Shown here one piece after another: positions 1-6,806 of a DNA stretch of 9,162 bases (position 1 is its first letter; every line of letters begins with the position of its first letter). This DNA comes from an uncultured Nocardioides sp. (GTDB taxonomy: Bacteria > Actinomycetota > Actinomycetes > Propionibacteriales > Nocardioidaceae), in the NCBI RefSeq assembly GCF_946885725.1, contig NZ_CAMPGZ010000170.1, positions 1 to 9,162 of the forward strand. The letters are read 5' to 3'. The notes below the pieces were generated by a model. The model ran no database searches. It was not told the origin of the DNA and was given only the letters and a program-made list of their open reading frames with translations. Made by a program: the position numbers and the translations under genes.

Positions 1-362
1 GCGATCAGCACCCGCGGCGCCCACTCGTGGGTGCGCATCACGCCGACCGGCTTGCCCGACTGCACGAGCAGCGTCTCGTCGGCCTCGAGGTCGCGCAGCG
101 TGCGGACGATCGCGTCGTACGCCGCCCACGAGCGCGCGGCCTTGCCGGTGCCGCCGTACACGACGAGGTCGTCGGGGCGCTCGGCGTTCTCGGGGTCGAG
201 GTTGTTCATCAGCATCCGCAGCGGCGCCTCGGTCTGCCACGACTTCGCGGTCAGCTCCGGGCCGCGCGGCGCCCGCACCTCGCGAGGTCCTGACTCCTCC
301 GGGTGGTCGAGCTTGTCCTTCGGGTGGTCGAGCCTGTCGAGACCACTGCTCACGTCACTCAC
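1..362 (-). CDS. hutU: Urocanate hydratase, N-terminal part (runs off the left edge)
   Basis: Urocanate hydratase (urocanase) converts urocanate to 4-imidazolone-5-propionate with tightly bound NAD+, the second step of histidine breakdown, in the cytoplasm. The first 120 residues are present. From about residue 33 they read as the conserved urocanase N-terminus: [19 protein letters not shown], then [13 protein letters not shown], then [20 protein letters not shown]. The C-terminal remainder lies outside the window. The chosen start is the GTG whose bases form a GTGA overlap with the hutH stop. A GGAGAG ribosome-binding site lies five bases upstream, inside the end of hutH, so translation is likely coupled. 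Residues 7-21 ([15 protein letters not shown]) are encoded by a dispersed repeat and do not belong to the family; the conserved sequence begins near VRAPRG at residue 29. A later GTG at residue 29 is an alternative start but lacks a well-placed ribosome-binding site. The family call is firm and the exact start is likely. Confidence 0.95.
   Translation of the reverse strand, partial: MSDVSSGLDRLDHPKDKLDHPEESGPREVRAPRGPELTAKSWQTEAPLRMLMNNLDPENAERPDDLVVYGGTGKAARSWAAYDAIVRTLRDLEADETLLVQSGKPVGVMRTHEWAPRVLI
301..344. repeat. Dispersed repeat pair inside the hutU start
   Basis: Two tandem copies of a short repeat, both in the same orientation. The copy at 322-344 is perfect (core GGTCGAGCCTGTCGAGACC, preceded by GGGT). 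The copy at 301-317 is truncated and matches 16 of the first 17 bases. The same unit recurs at 1894-1964. The unit is an imperfect palindrome: two TCGA tetramers can pair around a five-base loop, flanked by GGT/ACC arms. This gives the small hairpin typical of REP-like elements. Similar short repeats are familiar to me from actinobacterial genomes, but I cannot count genome copies here. Read on the minus strand they encode GLDRLDHP in HutU. Confidence 0.85.
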
Positions 363-1981
363 TGAAGCTCTCCAATCGCGTCCTCGACCACGCTGACCAG
401 GGCGCCGGAGACGACGTCCTGGTAGGCGTGCTCGATCTCGGGGGCGAGGTGCCGGTCGGGTCCCGGCCCCTCGACGTTGCGGCGCAGCAGCTCACACGCG
501 GCTGCGGTGGCGGGGGAAGGGGTCAACGGGGCGCGCATGTCGAGCGCGCGGGCGGCGGTGAGGTACTCGATCGCGACGACCCGGGACAGCCCGTCGACCG
601 CCCGGCGCAGCTTGCGCGCGGCGGACCAGCCCATCGAGACGTGGTCCTCCTGCATCGCGCTGCTCGGGATCGAGTCGACCGAGGCCGGCACCGCGAGCCG
701 CTTCATCTCGGAGACGATCGCGGCCTGCGTGTACTGCGCGATCATGTGCCCGGAGTCGACGCCGGGGTCGTCGGCGAGGAACGGGTGCAGGCCGTGGCTG
801 CGGGCCTTGTCGAGGAACCGGTCGGTACGGCGTTCGCTGATCGACGCCACGTCGGCCGCCGCGATCGCGAGGAAGTCGAGCACGTAGGCGACCGGCGCCC
901 CGTGGAAGTTGCCGTTGCTCTCGACCCGGCCGTCCTCGAGCACCACCGGGTTGTCGACGGCACTCATCAGCTCGCGGCCGGCGACGGTCTCCGCGTGGTC
1001 GACGGTGTCGCGCGCGGCGCCGTGGACCTGGGGCGAGCAGCGCAGGGAGTAGGCGTCCTGGACCCGGTTGCAGTCCGGGCCGCGGTGGCTGGCGACGACG
1101 CCGGAGTCGGCGAGGATCCGTCGCAGGTTCGCCGCGCTCGCGGCCTGGCCGGGGTGCGGCCGCAACGCCTGGAGGTCCTCGGCGAACACCCGGTCGGTCG
1201 CGAGCTGCGCCTCCACCGACATCGCGGCGGTGACGTCGACGGCCTTCAAAAGGTTGCGCAGGTCGGTGATCGCCAGCACCAGCATGCCGAGCATGCCGTC
1301 GGTGCCGTTGATCAGCGCGAGCCCCTCCTTGGCCGCGAGCTCGACCGGCGTCAGGCCGGCTTCGCTGAGCGCGACAGCGGCCGGGCGGAGCACGCCGTTG
1401 CGGTCGCGGACGTCGCCCTCCCCCATCAGCGCGAGCGCGCAGTGCGAGAGCGGCGCGAGGTCGCCGGAGCAGCCCAGCGAGCCGTACTCGTGCACCACCG
1501 GCGTGATTCCGTGGCTCAGCATCCCGGCCAGCGTCTGCGCGGTCTGCAACCGCACACCGGTGTGCCCGGTCGCCAGCGTCGAGAGGCGCAGCAGCATCAG
1601 CGCGCGCACCACCTCGCGCTCGACCTCGGGGCCGCTGCCGGCCGCGTGCGAGCGGACCAGCGACCGCTGCAGCTGCGCGCGCAGGTCGGTCGGGATGTGC
1701 CGGGTGGCGAGCGCGCCGAACCCGGTGGAGATGCCGTACGCCGGCGTCGGCGCCGCGGCCAGCTCCTCGACCGCCGCGCGGGCGCGTTCGATCGCCGCGA
1801 CCGCGTCCTCGCCGAGCTCGACCGCCGCCCCACCGCGCGCGACCGTGACGACGTCCTCGAAGGACACCGGCCCGGTGCCCACCACGGCTGCCCGGGGGGT
1901 CGAGCCGTTCCGGGTGGTCGAGCCTGTCGAGACCTCGTGTCGGGTGGTCGAGCCTGTCGAGACCGCTCCCTCGGTATCCAT
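359..1981 (-). CDS. hutH: Histidine ammonia-lyase (histidase)
   Basis: Histidine ammonia-lyase removes ammonia from L-histidine to give trans-urocanate, the first step of the hut pathway, as a cytoplasmic homotetramer. The protein has 540 residues. Family landmarks in order are [12 protein letters not shown] (about 85-96), [14 protein letters not shown] (167-180), [40 protein letters not shown] and [10 protein letters not shown]. The MIO electrophile would form from Cys171-Ser172-Gly173; the aromatic-lyase signature accepts Cys or Ala before Ser-Gly, so this is a normal variant. The active-site triad sits about 29 residues later than in typical histidases. The surplus is an N-terminal extension with VSTGSTTR at 7-14 and 17-24, encoded by a dispersed repeat. 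The chosen ATG has GAGG two bases upstream and GGGGTGGG further up. A GTG at residue 33 would give a standard-length protein of 508 residues and cannot be excluded. The stop overlaps the hutU start by four bases. Confidence 0.97.
   Translation of the reverse strand: MDTEGAVSTGSTTRHEVSTGSTTRNGSTPRAAVVGTGPVSFEDVVTVARGGAAVELGEDAVAAIERARAAVEELAAAPTPAYGISTGFGALATRHIPTDLRAQLQRSLVRSHAAGSGPEVEREVVRALMLLRLSTLATGHTGVRLQTAQTLAGMLSHGITPVVHEYGSLGCSGDLAPLSHCALALMGEGDVRDRNGVLRPAAVALSEAGLTPVELAAKEGLALINGTDGMLGMLVLAITDLRNLLKAVDVTAAMSVEAQLATDRVFAEDLQALRPHPGQAASAANLRRILADSGVVASHRGPDCNRVQDAYSLRCSPQVHGAARDTVDHAETVAGRELMSAVDNPVVLEDGRVESNGNFHGAPVAYVLDFLAIAAADVASISERRTDRFLDKARSHGLHPFLADDPGVDSGHMIAQYTQAAIVSEMKRLAVPASVDSIPSSAMQEDHVSMGWSAARKLRRAVDGLSRVVAIEYLTAARALDMRAPLTPSPATAAACELLRRNVEGPGPDRHLAPEIEHAYQDVVSGALVSVVEDAIGELQ
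1894..1964. repeat. Dispersed repeat array inside the hutH start (three copies)
   Basis: Three copies of the unit found at 301-344 lie here in the same orientation. A degenerate copy at 1894-1910 matches about 14 of 17 bases. Perfect 23-base copies lie at 1912-1934 and 1942-1964, so the two perfect copies start exactly 30 bases apart. Because 30 is a multiple of three, both stay in the hutH frame and encode VSTGSTTR twice on the minus strand; the degenerate copy gives NGSTPR. Each unit can form a small hairpin through its paired TCGA tetramers. Confidence 0.87.
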
Positions 1982-2068
1982 GTCCTCATCCCACCCCAGC
2001 CGCGACCCGCGCACCACGCTCCAGGACCGGCTGCCGTCTCGGATCCGAGACAGAGATACGGTGGCGGG
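1982..2068. promoter_or_regulatory. Divergent intergenic region between hutH and the GNAT gene
   Basis: These 87 bases separate two divergently transcribed genes and must hold both promoters. On the plus strand TACGGT at 2057-2062 fits the actinobacterial -10 pattern TAnnnT. It ends six bases before the GTG at 2069, which would give a leaderless mRNA. No good -35 is visible for it. On the minus strand TATCTC, near 2052-2057, is a weak -10 candidate for hutH and would leave a leader of roughly 60-70 bases. The exact palindrome at 2036-2051 lies between or over these elements. The promoter positions are inference. Confidence 0.5.
2036..2051. promoter_or_regulatory. Exact 16-bp palindrome, candidate hut operator
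   Basis: GTCTCGGATCCGAGAC is a perfect palindrome with no spacer, and symmetry stops at the next base on each side. It sits in the divergent hutH/GNAT spacer, about 55 bases from the hutH start and 17 from the GNAT start. An IclR-family regulator is encoded two genes away. As I recall, the IclR-type HutR of Corynebacterium resistens recognises a 14-bp site of the form TCTGwwATwCCAGA. The inner 14 bases here share its TCT...AGA ends and central AT. Binding by the local regulator is inference. Confidence 0.6.
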
Positions 2069-2938
2069 GTGCAGCTGAGATTCGCGACCGGAGGCGCCGC
2101 CGAAGGGTGGGCGCAGGTCCAGATGTCCGCCAGTCCGTTCCTGGTGAGCTCCGAGGAGGCGGTGCTGCACGACATGGCGCACCACCCCGGGACGCTGGCG
2201 CGGTACGTCGTCGTCGAGGGCGGCGAGGTGCTCGGCCTGACCCGCGTCCGCACGAGCGCCCGGCCCGGCGAGGTGCGGGCGATGATCCAGGTCCGCCCCG
2301 ACCACCGCGGCCGCGGCGTCGGGACGACGCTGCTCCGACAGGTGCTGCGCGTCGCAGACGGACGCAGCATCGCCGGCGTGGTCAACGGCGACGACCACTC
2401 CGTCGCGGTGAGCGACCACTGGGGCTTCGAGCGCGAGCGGTCGCACCGCATCTCGTCGGTCGACCCGCGCGACGTACCTCCTCCCCCGCCGACGCCCGAC
2501 GACGTCACCGTCGTACCTCTCACCGAGGTCGGCCCCTGCGACGTCTGGACCTGCCTGCAGCAGGTCGCGATGGACGACCCGTCGGGGCTCACCAGGCCGG
2601 TGCCGCTCGACGAGTTCGTCGCCACCGAGTGGACCGACCCGCTGCACCGACCGGACCTCGGACGCGCCGCGGTCACGGCGGACGGCACCGTCGTCGCCTA
2701 CTCGGAGATCGCCGCCGCGCACGGCCGCGCCTGGAACGCGATGACCGGCACGCTCCCATCGCACCGGGGCCGCCGGCTGGCCACGTTGGTCAAGGCGCAC
2801 GCGCTCGCCGCTTGCGCGGCCGACGGCATCACCACGTGCAGCACCGGCAACGACGACGCCAACGCCGCGATGCTCGCGGTCAACGACCGGCTCGGCTACC
2901 GGCCGGCCGCGGTGACCTGGAGCGCGCGGCGGTCATGA
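2069..2938 (+). CDS. Tandem-domain GNAT N-acetyltransferase
   Basis: A predicted cytoplasmic acyltransferase of 289 residues that would transfer an acyl group from acyl-CoA to an unknown amine. It has two GNAT-like halves. The first (about 1-125) carries a strong CoA-binding motif A, QVRPDHRGRGVGTTLL at residues 74-89, followed by the usual W/F-GF segment (HWGFERE). A proline-rich linker (about 137-142) leads to a second half (about 145-285) with motif PSHRGRRLATLVKAHAL and the closing pattern NDDANAAMLAVNDRLGY, also typical of GNATs. This resembles the two-domain layout of mycothiol synthase relatives, but I see no basis for that specific activity. The GTG start is chosen because a TAnnnT element ends six bases before it, suggesting a leaderless mRNA; an ATG at 2123 is an alternative. 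Its stop overlaps the start of the IclR gene (ATGA), so the two are probably one operon. The substrate is unknown. Confidence 0.88.
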   Translation: MQLRFATGGAAEGWAQVQMSASPFLVSSEEAVLHDMAHHPGTLARYVVVEGGEVLGLTRVRTSARPGEVRAMIQVRPDHRGRGVGTTLLRQVLRVADGRSIAGVVNGDDHSVAVSDHWGFERERSHRISSVDPRDVPPPPPTPDDVTVVPLTEVGPCDVWTCLQQVAMDDPSGLTRPVPLDEFVATEWTDPLHRPDLGRAAVTADGTVVAYSEIAAAHGRAWNAMTGTLPSHRGRRLATLVKAHALAACAADGITTCSTGNDDANAAMLAVNDRLGYRPAAVTWSARRS

Positions 2939-3696
2939 GCAACGTCCCCGCGGCGACCCGTGCATTGCGGGTGCTGCGCTACCTGGCCAGCCAGCCCGAC
3001 CCGGTCAGCCTCGACCGGCTCGCGTCCGCGGTCGGCCTGCCACGGTCGACGGCGTACCACCTGATGGCCGCGATGGAGGCCGAGGGCTTCGTGACGCACC
3101 TGGCCGACGAGCACCGCTACGGCCTCGGGGTCGCGGCGTTCGAGGTGGGCAGCGGCTACAGCCGGCAGGCCCCGCTGCAGCGGATCGCGCGTCGTCCGCT
3201 CGCCGCGCTCGTCGACACACTCGGCCAGAGCGCGCACCTGGCGGTGTTGCACGGGCGTGACGTGCTGTACGTCGTCGAGGAGCGCGCGCCCGGTAGGCCG
3301 CCACTGGTCACCGACGTCGGCGTGCGGCTGCCCGCACACCTCACCGCCAGCGGCCGCGCGGTGCTGGCGGCGCTGCCGGCCAACCAGGTGCGCGCGCTCT
3401 ACCCCGACAGAGCGGCGTTCGTGACCCGGCACGACAGCGGACCGAGCTCGCCCAGCGCGCTCCGGGCGCTGCTCGTCGAGACCCGCCAGCGCGGCCACGC
3501 CATGGAGGACGGCGAGGTCACGCCCGGGTTCGCGTCCGTCGCGGCGGCGGTGCTCGACCACAACGGGCACCCGGTCGCCGGGGTGGCAGTCACATACCCG
3601 AGCGACGAGCAGCCCGACCTGACCGAGCTCGCCGGCCACGTCCGCCGCACCGCCACCGGTCTGACCCGCCGTCTCGGCGGCACGCCCCCGACATAG
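2935..3696 (+). CDS. IclR-family transcriptional regulator, candidate hut regulator
   Basis: A DNA-binding regulator of 253 residues, the usual IclR size. Residues 5-68 form the winged helix-turn-helix, with recognition-helix sequence LPRSTAYHLMAAMEAEGFV and a wing ending RYGLG. From about residue 78 the effector-binding domain follows, with RLPAHLTASGRAVLAAL (131-147) and the family signature EDGEVTPGFASVAAAVLD (191-208). The ATG overlaps the GNAT stop by four bases, indicating coupled translation. The gene lies next to, and divergent from, hutHU. HutR of Corynebacterium resistens, which controls hut genes, is also an IclR protein, so a role in histidine control is a reasonable inference. 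It could act at the palindrome at 2036-2051, at the inverted repeat at 3721-3734, or at both. It might instead regulate the exported hydrolase downstream. The family call is firm and the target genes are not known. Confidence 0.95.
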   Translation: MSNVPAATRALRVLRYLASQPDPVSLDRLASAVGLPRSTAYHLMAAMEAEGFVTHLADEHRYGLGVAAFEVGSGYSRQAPLQRIARRPLAALVDTLGQSAHLAVLHGRDVLYVVEERAPGRPPLVTDVGVRLPAHLTASGRAVLAALPANQVRALYPDRAAFVTRHDSGPSSPSALRALLVETRQRGHAMEDGEVTPGFASVAAAVLDHNGHPVAGVAVTYPSDEQPDLTELAGHVRRTATGLTRRLGGTPPT

Positions 3697-3720
3697 ACAG
3701 ACCGACGTAACCCGCCAGGC

Positions 3721-3734
3721 TGGAACTCGTTCCA
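3721..3734. promoter_or_regulatory. 14-bp inverted repeat matching the KstR-type operator pattern
   Basis: TGGAACTCGTTCCA consists of exact six-base arms around a TC centre, five bases before the ATG of the exported hydrolase. The two-base centre is too short for a hairpin, so an operator is more likely than a terminator. It fits TnnAACnnGTTnnA, the published consensus for KstR, the TetR-family repressor of sterol catabolism in actinobacteria. Its TGGAA/TTCCA ends also resemble IclR-type sites. No ribosome-binding site lies between it and the start codon. Its position at the likely transcription start would suit repression. Confidence 0.6.
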
Positions 3735-3739
3735 CATGT

Positions 3740-6301
3740 ATGGTGACCCCTGCGCCGGACGAGCGCGGCCCGCTCCGTCGCCGCCTCGTGGCGGCCTCCC
3801 TCCTGGCGACCGGTCTGCTGGTCGGCAGCGCCGTCGTGCCGACGCACGGCGCCGCGCTCGCCGCCGACCTCCCGGGCTTGCCGACTCCCGCTCAGCCGCC
3901 GGCCGGCGACGGCCATACCCACGACCACACCGACCCGTCGACCAAGAACGCCGTGTCCCGGTCCGGCGAGGACGACCCGGCCGCGGCGGACCCGACGACG
4001 CTGCGCGAGCGGTTCACCGGAGCACGGGCGGTGGCCCGTCAGCGGGCCGAGAAGGACCCGGAGCTGCTGCCGGTCGCCAAGCGACCGGACCGGCGGCGCG
4101 GCCCGGAGGACCGCTACGCGATGGCGGGCGGCTGCTACGCCCTGCGCAGCACGACGACCGGCGCGTGGGTCGCGCGCGACGGCGCCGGCTTCGCCGCGAC
4201 CGCGGCCGGCAAGGCACAGGCGGAGCCGTTCCACTTCCAGGCCACGGACCTCGGGAAGTACCTGCTCGTCGGCCGCGACGACACCTTCGTCGCGCGCGAC
4301 CCCGGCCTCCCGCTGCTCCGGCCCGCGTCGGTGACCGCCGCCGCGGCGCCGAGCACCAACGCCGACTGGATTGCCCTGCGCCGCGGCTCGACGTACACCT
4401 TCGGACTGGGCAGCGGCGACCGCCTCGCCCTCGACGGCAACGGCGCGGTGGTCCTCGCGCCGGCCGCGGAACGCTTCGCGCTGCGCACCACCACCGGCTG
4501 CGCGAAGTGGGACGAGGTGCAGACCGACGTCAAGGGCCGCACGTTCCGCGGGGTGTCGGCGATCCAGGAGACCCGCGGCTACGTCGACGCGCACACGCAC
4601 GGCATGGCGTTCGAGTTCCTCGGGGGGCGCGCGCACTGCGGCCGGCCGTGGCACCCGTACGGCGTGAAGTTCGCCCTCGAGGACTGCCCGGACCACACGG
4701 TGACCGGCGGCTACGGCGCGCTGCTGGAGACCGCGCTGTCCGAGCGCGTCGGTCACGACCCGGTGGGCTGGCCCACGTTCAAGGACTGGCCGCGGCCGGA
4801 CTCGCTGACCCACGAGGGCACGTACTGGAAGTGGATGGAGCGCTCGTGGCGCGGCGGCCTGCGGCTGTTCGTCAACCTGCTCGTCGAGAACAACAAGCTG
4901 TGTGAGCTCTACCCGCTGAAGAAGAACTCCTGCGACGACATGGACTCGATCCGCCTGCAGGCCAAGCAGATGCGGGCGTTCGAGCGCTACATCGACGCGC
5001 AGTACGGCGGCCCGGGCGAGGGCTGGTACCGGATCGTCACCGACCCGTTCCAGGCCCGCCGCGTCGTCAACGAGGGCAAGCTCGCGGTGGTCATGGGCAT
5101 CGAGACGTCGGTGCCCTTCGAGTGCACGATGAAGGCCGACGTACCCCAGTGCGACAAGGCGACCATCGACGCGCAGCTCGCGGAGGTGCACAAGATGGGC
5201 GTGCGCCAGATGGAGCTGGTCAACAAGTTCGACAACGCGCTGTCCGGCGTCGCCGGCGACGAGGGCACGACCGGGCTGCTGGTGAACAGCGCGAACTTCC
5301 TCGAGACCGGGTCCTACTGGGCGATGGAGCACTGCCCGGGTGTCGACGGCAAGCACGACAAGGCGCAGTACGCCGCACCCGCGGGCATCGACCCCGAGCA
5401 GCAGGACGCGCTGTTCGGCGCGATCGCGCGGCTCAGCGGCGTGCAGCCCGCGCCGCTCTACGGCCCGCCGGAGCACTGCAACCGGCGCGGCCTCACCGAG
5501 CTCGGCAAGCACCTCGTCGGGCGGCTCGCGCAGCGCGGGATGATCTTCGACCCCGACCACATGAGCGTCGCCGGCCGCGACGCCGCGCTCGACCTGCTGG
5601 AGCAGCTGCGCTACCCCGGCGTGATCTCGAGCCACTCGTGGTCGACGCCCGACGCCTACCCGCGCATCTACCGGCTCGGCGGCACGGTGATGCCGTACGC
5701 CGGCGACTCCACCGGCTTCGTCGAGAAGTGGCGGCGGCACCTGACGTGGGCGGACCCGCGCTACTACTTCGGCTTCGGGTACGGCGCCGACATGAACGGC
5801 TTGGGCGCGCAGGGCGACCCGCGCGGCGCCGGCGTACCGAACCCGGTCACCTACCCGTTCACCGGCCTCGGTGGCGTGAAGGTGAACCGCAATGTCAGCG
5901 GCGAGCGGGTCTACGACGTCAACGTCGACGGCGTCGCGCACTACGGCCTCTACCCGGACTGGATCGAGGACCTGCGCAAGGTCGCCGACGCCTCCTCGCC
6001 CGGCGCCGGCGCGCAGATCGCCGACGACATGGCGCGCGGCGTCGAGGCCTACCTGCAGATGTGGGAGCGCGCCGTCGGCGTCAGCAACGACGCCTGCCGC
6101 GACCCGTCCGTCGCCCAGCGTGCGTCGGTGATCCGCGGCCTCGACGACGGCACATCGGTCCGCCGCGTGCTGCGGGTCGCGGGGCAGCCGCACCGCCGCC
6201 TCGACGACACGTTCACCTACTGCGCGAGGGCGAAGGCGGGCGCGACCACGAAGGTGAAGGTGTTCTTCGACGATCGCGGCCGCGTCACACGGACGAGGTG
6301 A
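3740..6301 (+). CDS. Exported M19 dipeptidase-like / amidohydrolase-superfamily protein with beta-trefoil-like N-terminal domain
   Basis: An 853-residue secreted protein. The N-terminus has PLRRR followed by a hydrophobic stretch (about 16-41) and an ALA|AD cleavage site after residue 41. The arginines lack a clear Tat motif, so Sec export is assumed. A disordered His/Asp/Pro-rich linker follows, including GDGHTHDHTD at 56-65. Residues about 128-255 look like a beta-trefoil or fascin-like domain (repeated YALRS...AWVARD, KYLLVGRDDTFVARD, RLALDGNGAVV). From about 265 a metal-dependent barrel begins. Candidate ligands in M19/amidohydrolase order are His285 and His287 (YVDAHTHG), Glu455 (VMGIETS), His607 (FDPDHMS), His632 (ISSHSWS) and Asp684 (GYGADMNG). 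Twelve cysteines, an even number, suit a disulfide-bonded exported protein. The substrate is unknown; peptide or amide hydrolysis is inference. There is no ribosome-binding site, so a leaderless transcript or readthrough from the IclR gene 43 bases upstream is possible. The last 17 bases overlap the convergent SRPBCC gene. Confidence 0.82.
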   Translation: MVTPAPDERGPLRRRLVAASLLATGLLVGSAVVPTHGAALAADLPGLPTPAQPPAGDGHTHDHTDPSTKNAVSRSGEDDPAAADPTTLRERFTGARAVARQRAEKDPELLPVAKRPDRRRGPEDRYAMAGGCYALRSTTTGAWVARDGAGFAATAAGKAQAEPFHFQATDLGKYLLVGRDDTFVARDPGLPLLRPASVTAAAAPSTNADWIALRRGSTYTFGLGSGDRLALDGNGAVVLAPAAERFALRTTTGCAKWDEVQTDVKGRTFRGVSAIQETRGYVDAHTHGMAFEFLGGRAHCGRPWHPYGVKFALEDCPDHTVTGGYGALLETALSERVGHDPVGWPTFKDWPRPDSLTHEGTYWKWMERSWRGGLRLFVNLLVENNKLCELYPLKKNSCDDMDSIRLQAKQMRAFERYIDAQYGGPGEGWYRIVTDPFQARRVVNEGKLAVVMGIETSVPFECTMKADVPQCDKATIDAQLAEVHKMGVRQMELVNKFDNALSGVAGDEGTTGLLVNSANFLETGSYWAMEHCPGVDGKHDKAQYAAPAGIDPEQQDALFGAIARLSGVQPAPLYGPPEHCNRRGLTELGKHLVGRLAQRGMIFDPDHMSVAGRDAALDLLEQLRYPGVISSHSWSTPDAYPRIYRLGGTVMPYAGDSTGFVEKWRRHLTWADPRYYFGFGYGADMNGLGAQGDPRGAGVPNPVTYPFTGLGGVKVNRNVSGERVYDVNVDGVAHYGLYPDWIEDLRKVADASSPGAGAQIADDMARGVEAYLQMWERAVGVSNDACRDPSVAQRASVIRGLDDGTSVRRVLRVAGQPHRRLDDTFTYCARAKAGATTKVKVFFDDRGRVTRTR

Positions 6302-6806
6302 CGACCGACTGGTACTCCGTCTCCATGGCGCTGATCGTCGCGTCCTCCAGGTAGCCCACCGCGCCCTGGTCGAGCAGCTCCGTGAGCTGGTCGAGGCACA
6401 GGTGGTAGCCCGCCCCGGACTTCACGACGTACTCCTCGCCGATGTCACCGAACCATGTCGACAGCACCAGCCGGGTGCCGCCGTCCTCCGGCTCGAGCTG
6501 CCAGCGCACGCGGTCGCCCTCCCAGGTGTGCTCGAGCAGCCGCGGCGGGTCCCAGGCGACGAGCTCGCCCTTCGTCACCGGCTCCTCGATGCTCCAGCGC
6601 TCGACCGTCTTCGGCCAGAACCGCATCTCCAGCGCCGCCCCCGGCCGCGGCTCGCCGTCGACGACCCGGAGGTCGGTCGGGAACCAGTGCTGGAGCTGGT
6701 CGCCCTCGGTCAGCGCGCGCCACACCTTCTCCGGCGCGTGCCGCAGGTGCCGCACGTACTCCACGCCGCCGTCCGGCAGCAGCCGCCCCAGTCGTCCCTC
6801 GGTCAT
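6285..6806 (-). CDS. AHSA1/SRPBCC-domain protein partnered with ArsR
   Basis: A 173-residue cytoplasmic protein of the AHSA1-like branch of the SRPBCC (START/Bet v1) fold, which makes a hydrophobic ligand pocket. The opening EYVRHLRHAPEKVWRALTEGDQLQHWFP (16-43) is characteristic: the strand, the APxxVWxALT helix and the xxWFP turn. Further family traits are LLEHTWEGDRVRWQLEP and GGTRLVLSTWF, ending in a long C-terminal helix. The ATG overlaps the ArsR stop (ATGA) and has AGGGA just upstream inside arsR, so the two are translationally coupled. ArsR plus AHSA1 pairs are common in actinobacteria and their ligands are mostly unknown, so no specific function is claimed. The 3' end overlaps the convergent exported hydrolase gene by 17 bp, leaving no room for a terminator between them. 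Confidence 0.93.
   Translation of the reverse strand: MTEGRLGRLLPDGGVEYVRHLRHAPEKVWRALTEGDQLQHWFPTDLRVVDGEPRPGAALEMRFWPKTVERWSIEEPVTKGELVAWDPPRLLEHTWEGDRVRWQLEPEDGGTRLVLSTWFGDIGEEYVVKSGAGYHLCLDQLTELLDQGAVGYLEDATISAMETEYQSVVTSSV

Noticed and set aside
301..344. The repeat tandem as the beginning of a CRISPR array
   Set aside because: There are only two copies, one of them degenerate, with almost no spacer and inside a coding start. No cas gene is present.
1466..1474. Cys-Ser-Gly instead of Ala-Ser-Gly at the histidase MIO site
   Set aside because: The aromatic-lyase signature allows Cys at this place, and I recall the same in other actinobacterial histidases, so it is not evidence of altered function.
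428..2068. Upstream extension of the GNAT frame across hutH (836 residues)
   Set aside because: It is antisense to hutH throughout and shows compositional noise. GNAT similarity begins right after the GTG at 2069.
1982..2800. Upstream extension of the hutH frame to position 2800 (813 residues)
   Set aside because: The extra 273 residues lie antisense to the GNAT gene and resemble no family. The histidase domain begins only near residue 30 of the shorter product.
3590..6193. A minus-strand open frame of 867 codons opposite the exported hydrolase gene
   Set aside because: Its translation is a low-complexity Arg/Val/Asp/His-rich string with no recognisable domain, as expected from the complement of a GC-rich gene. 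The plus-strand frame has a signal peptide and metal-site motifs.
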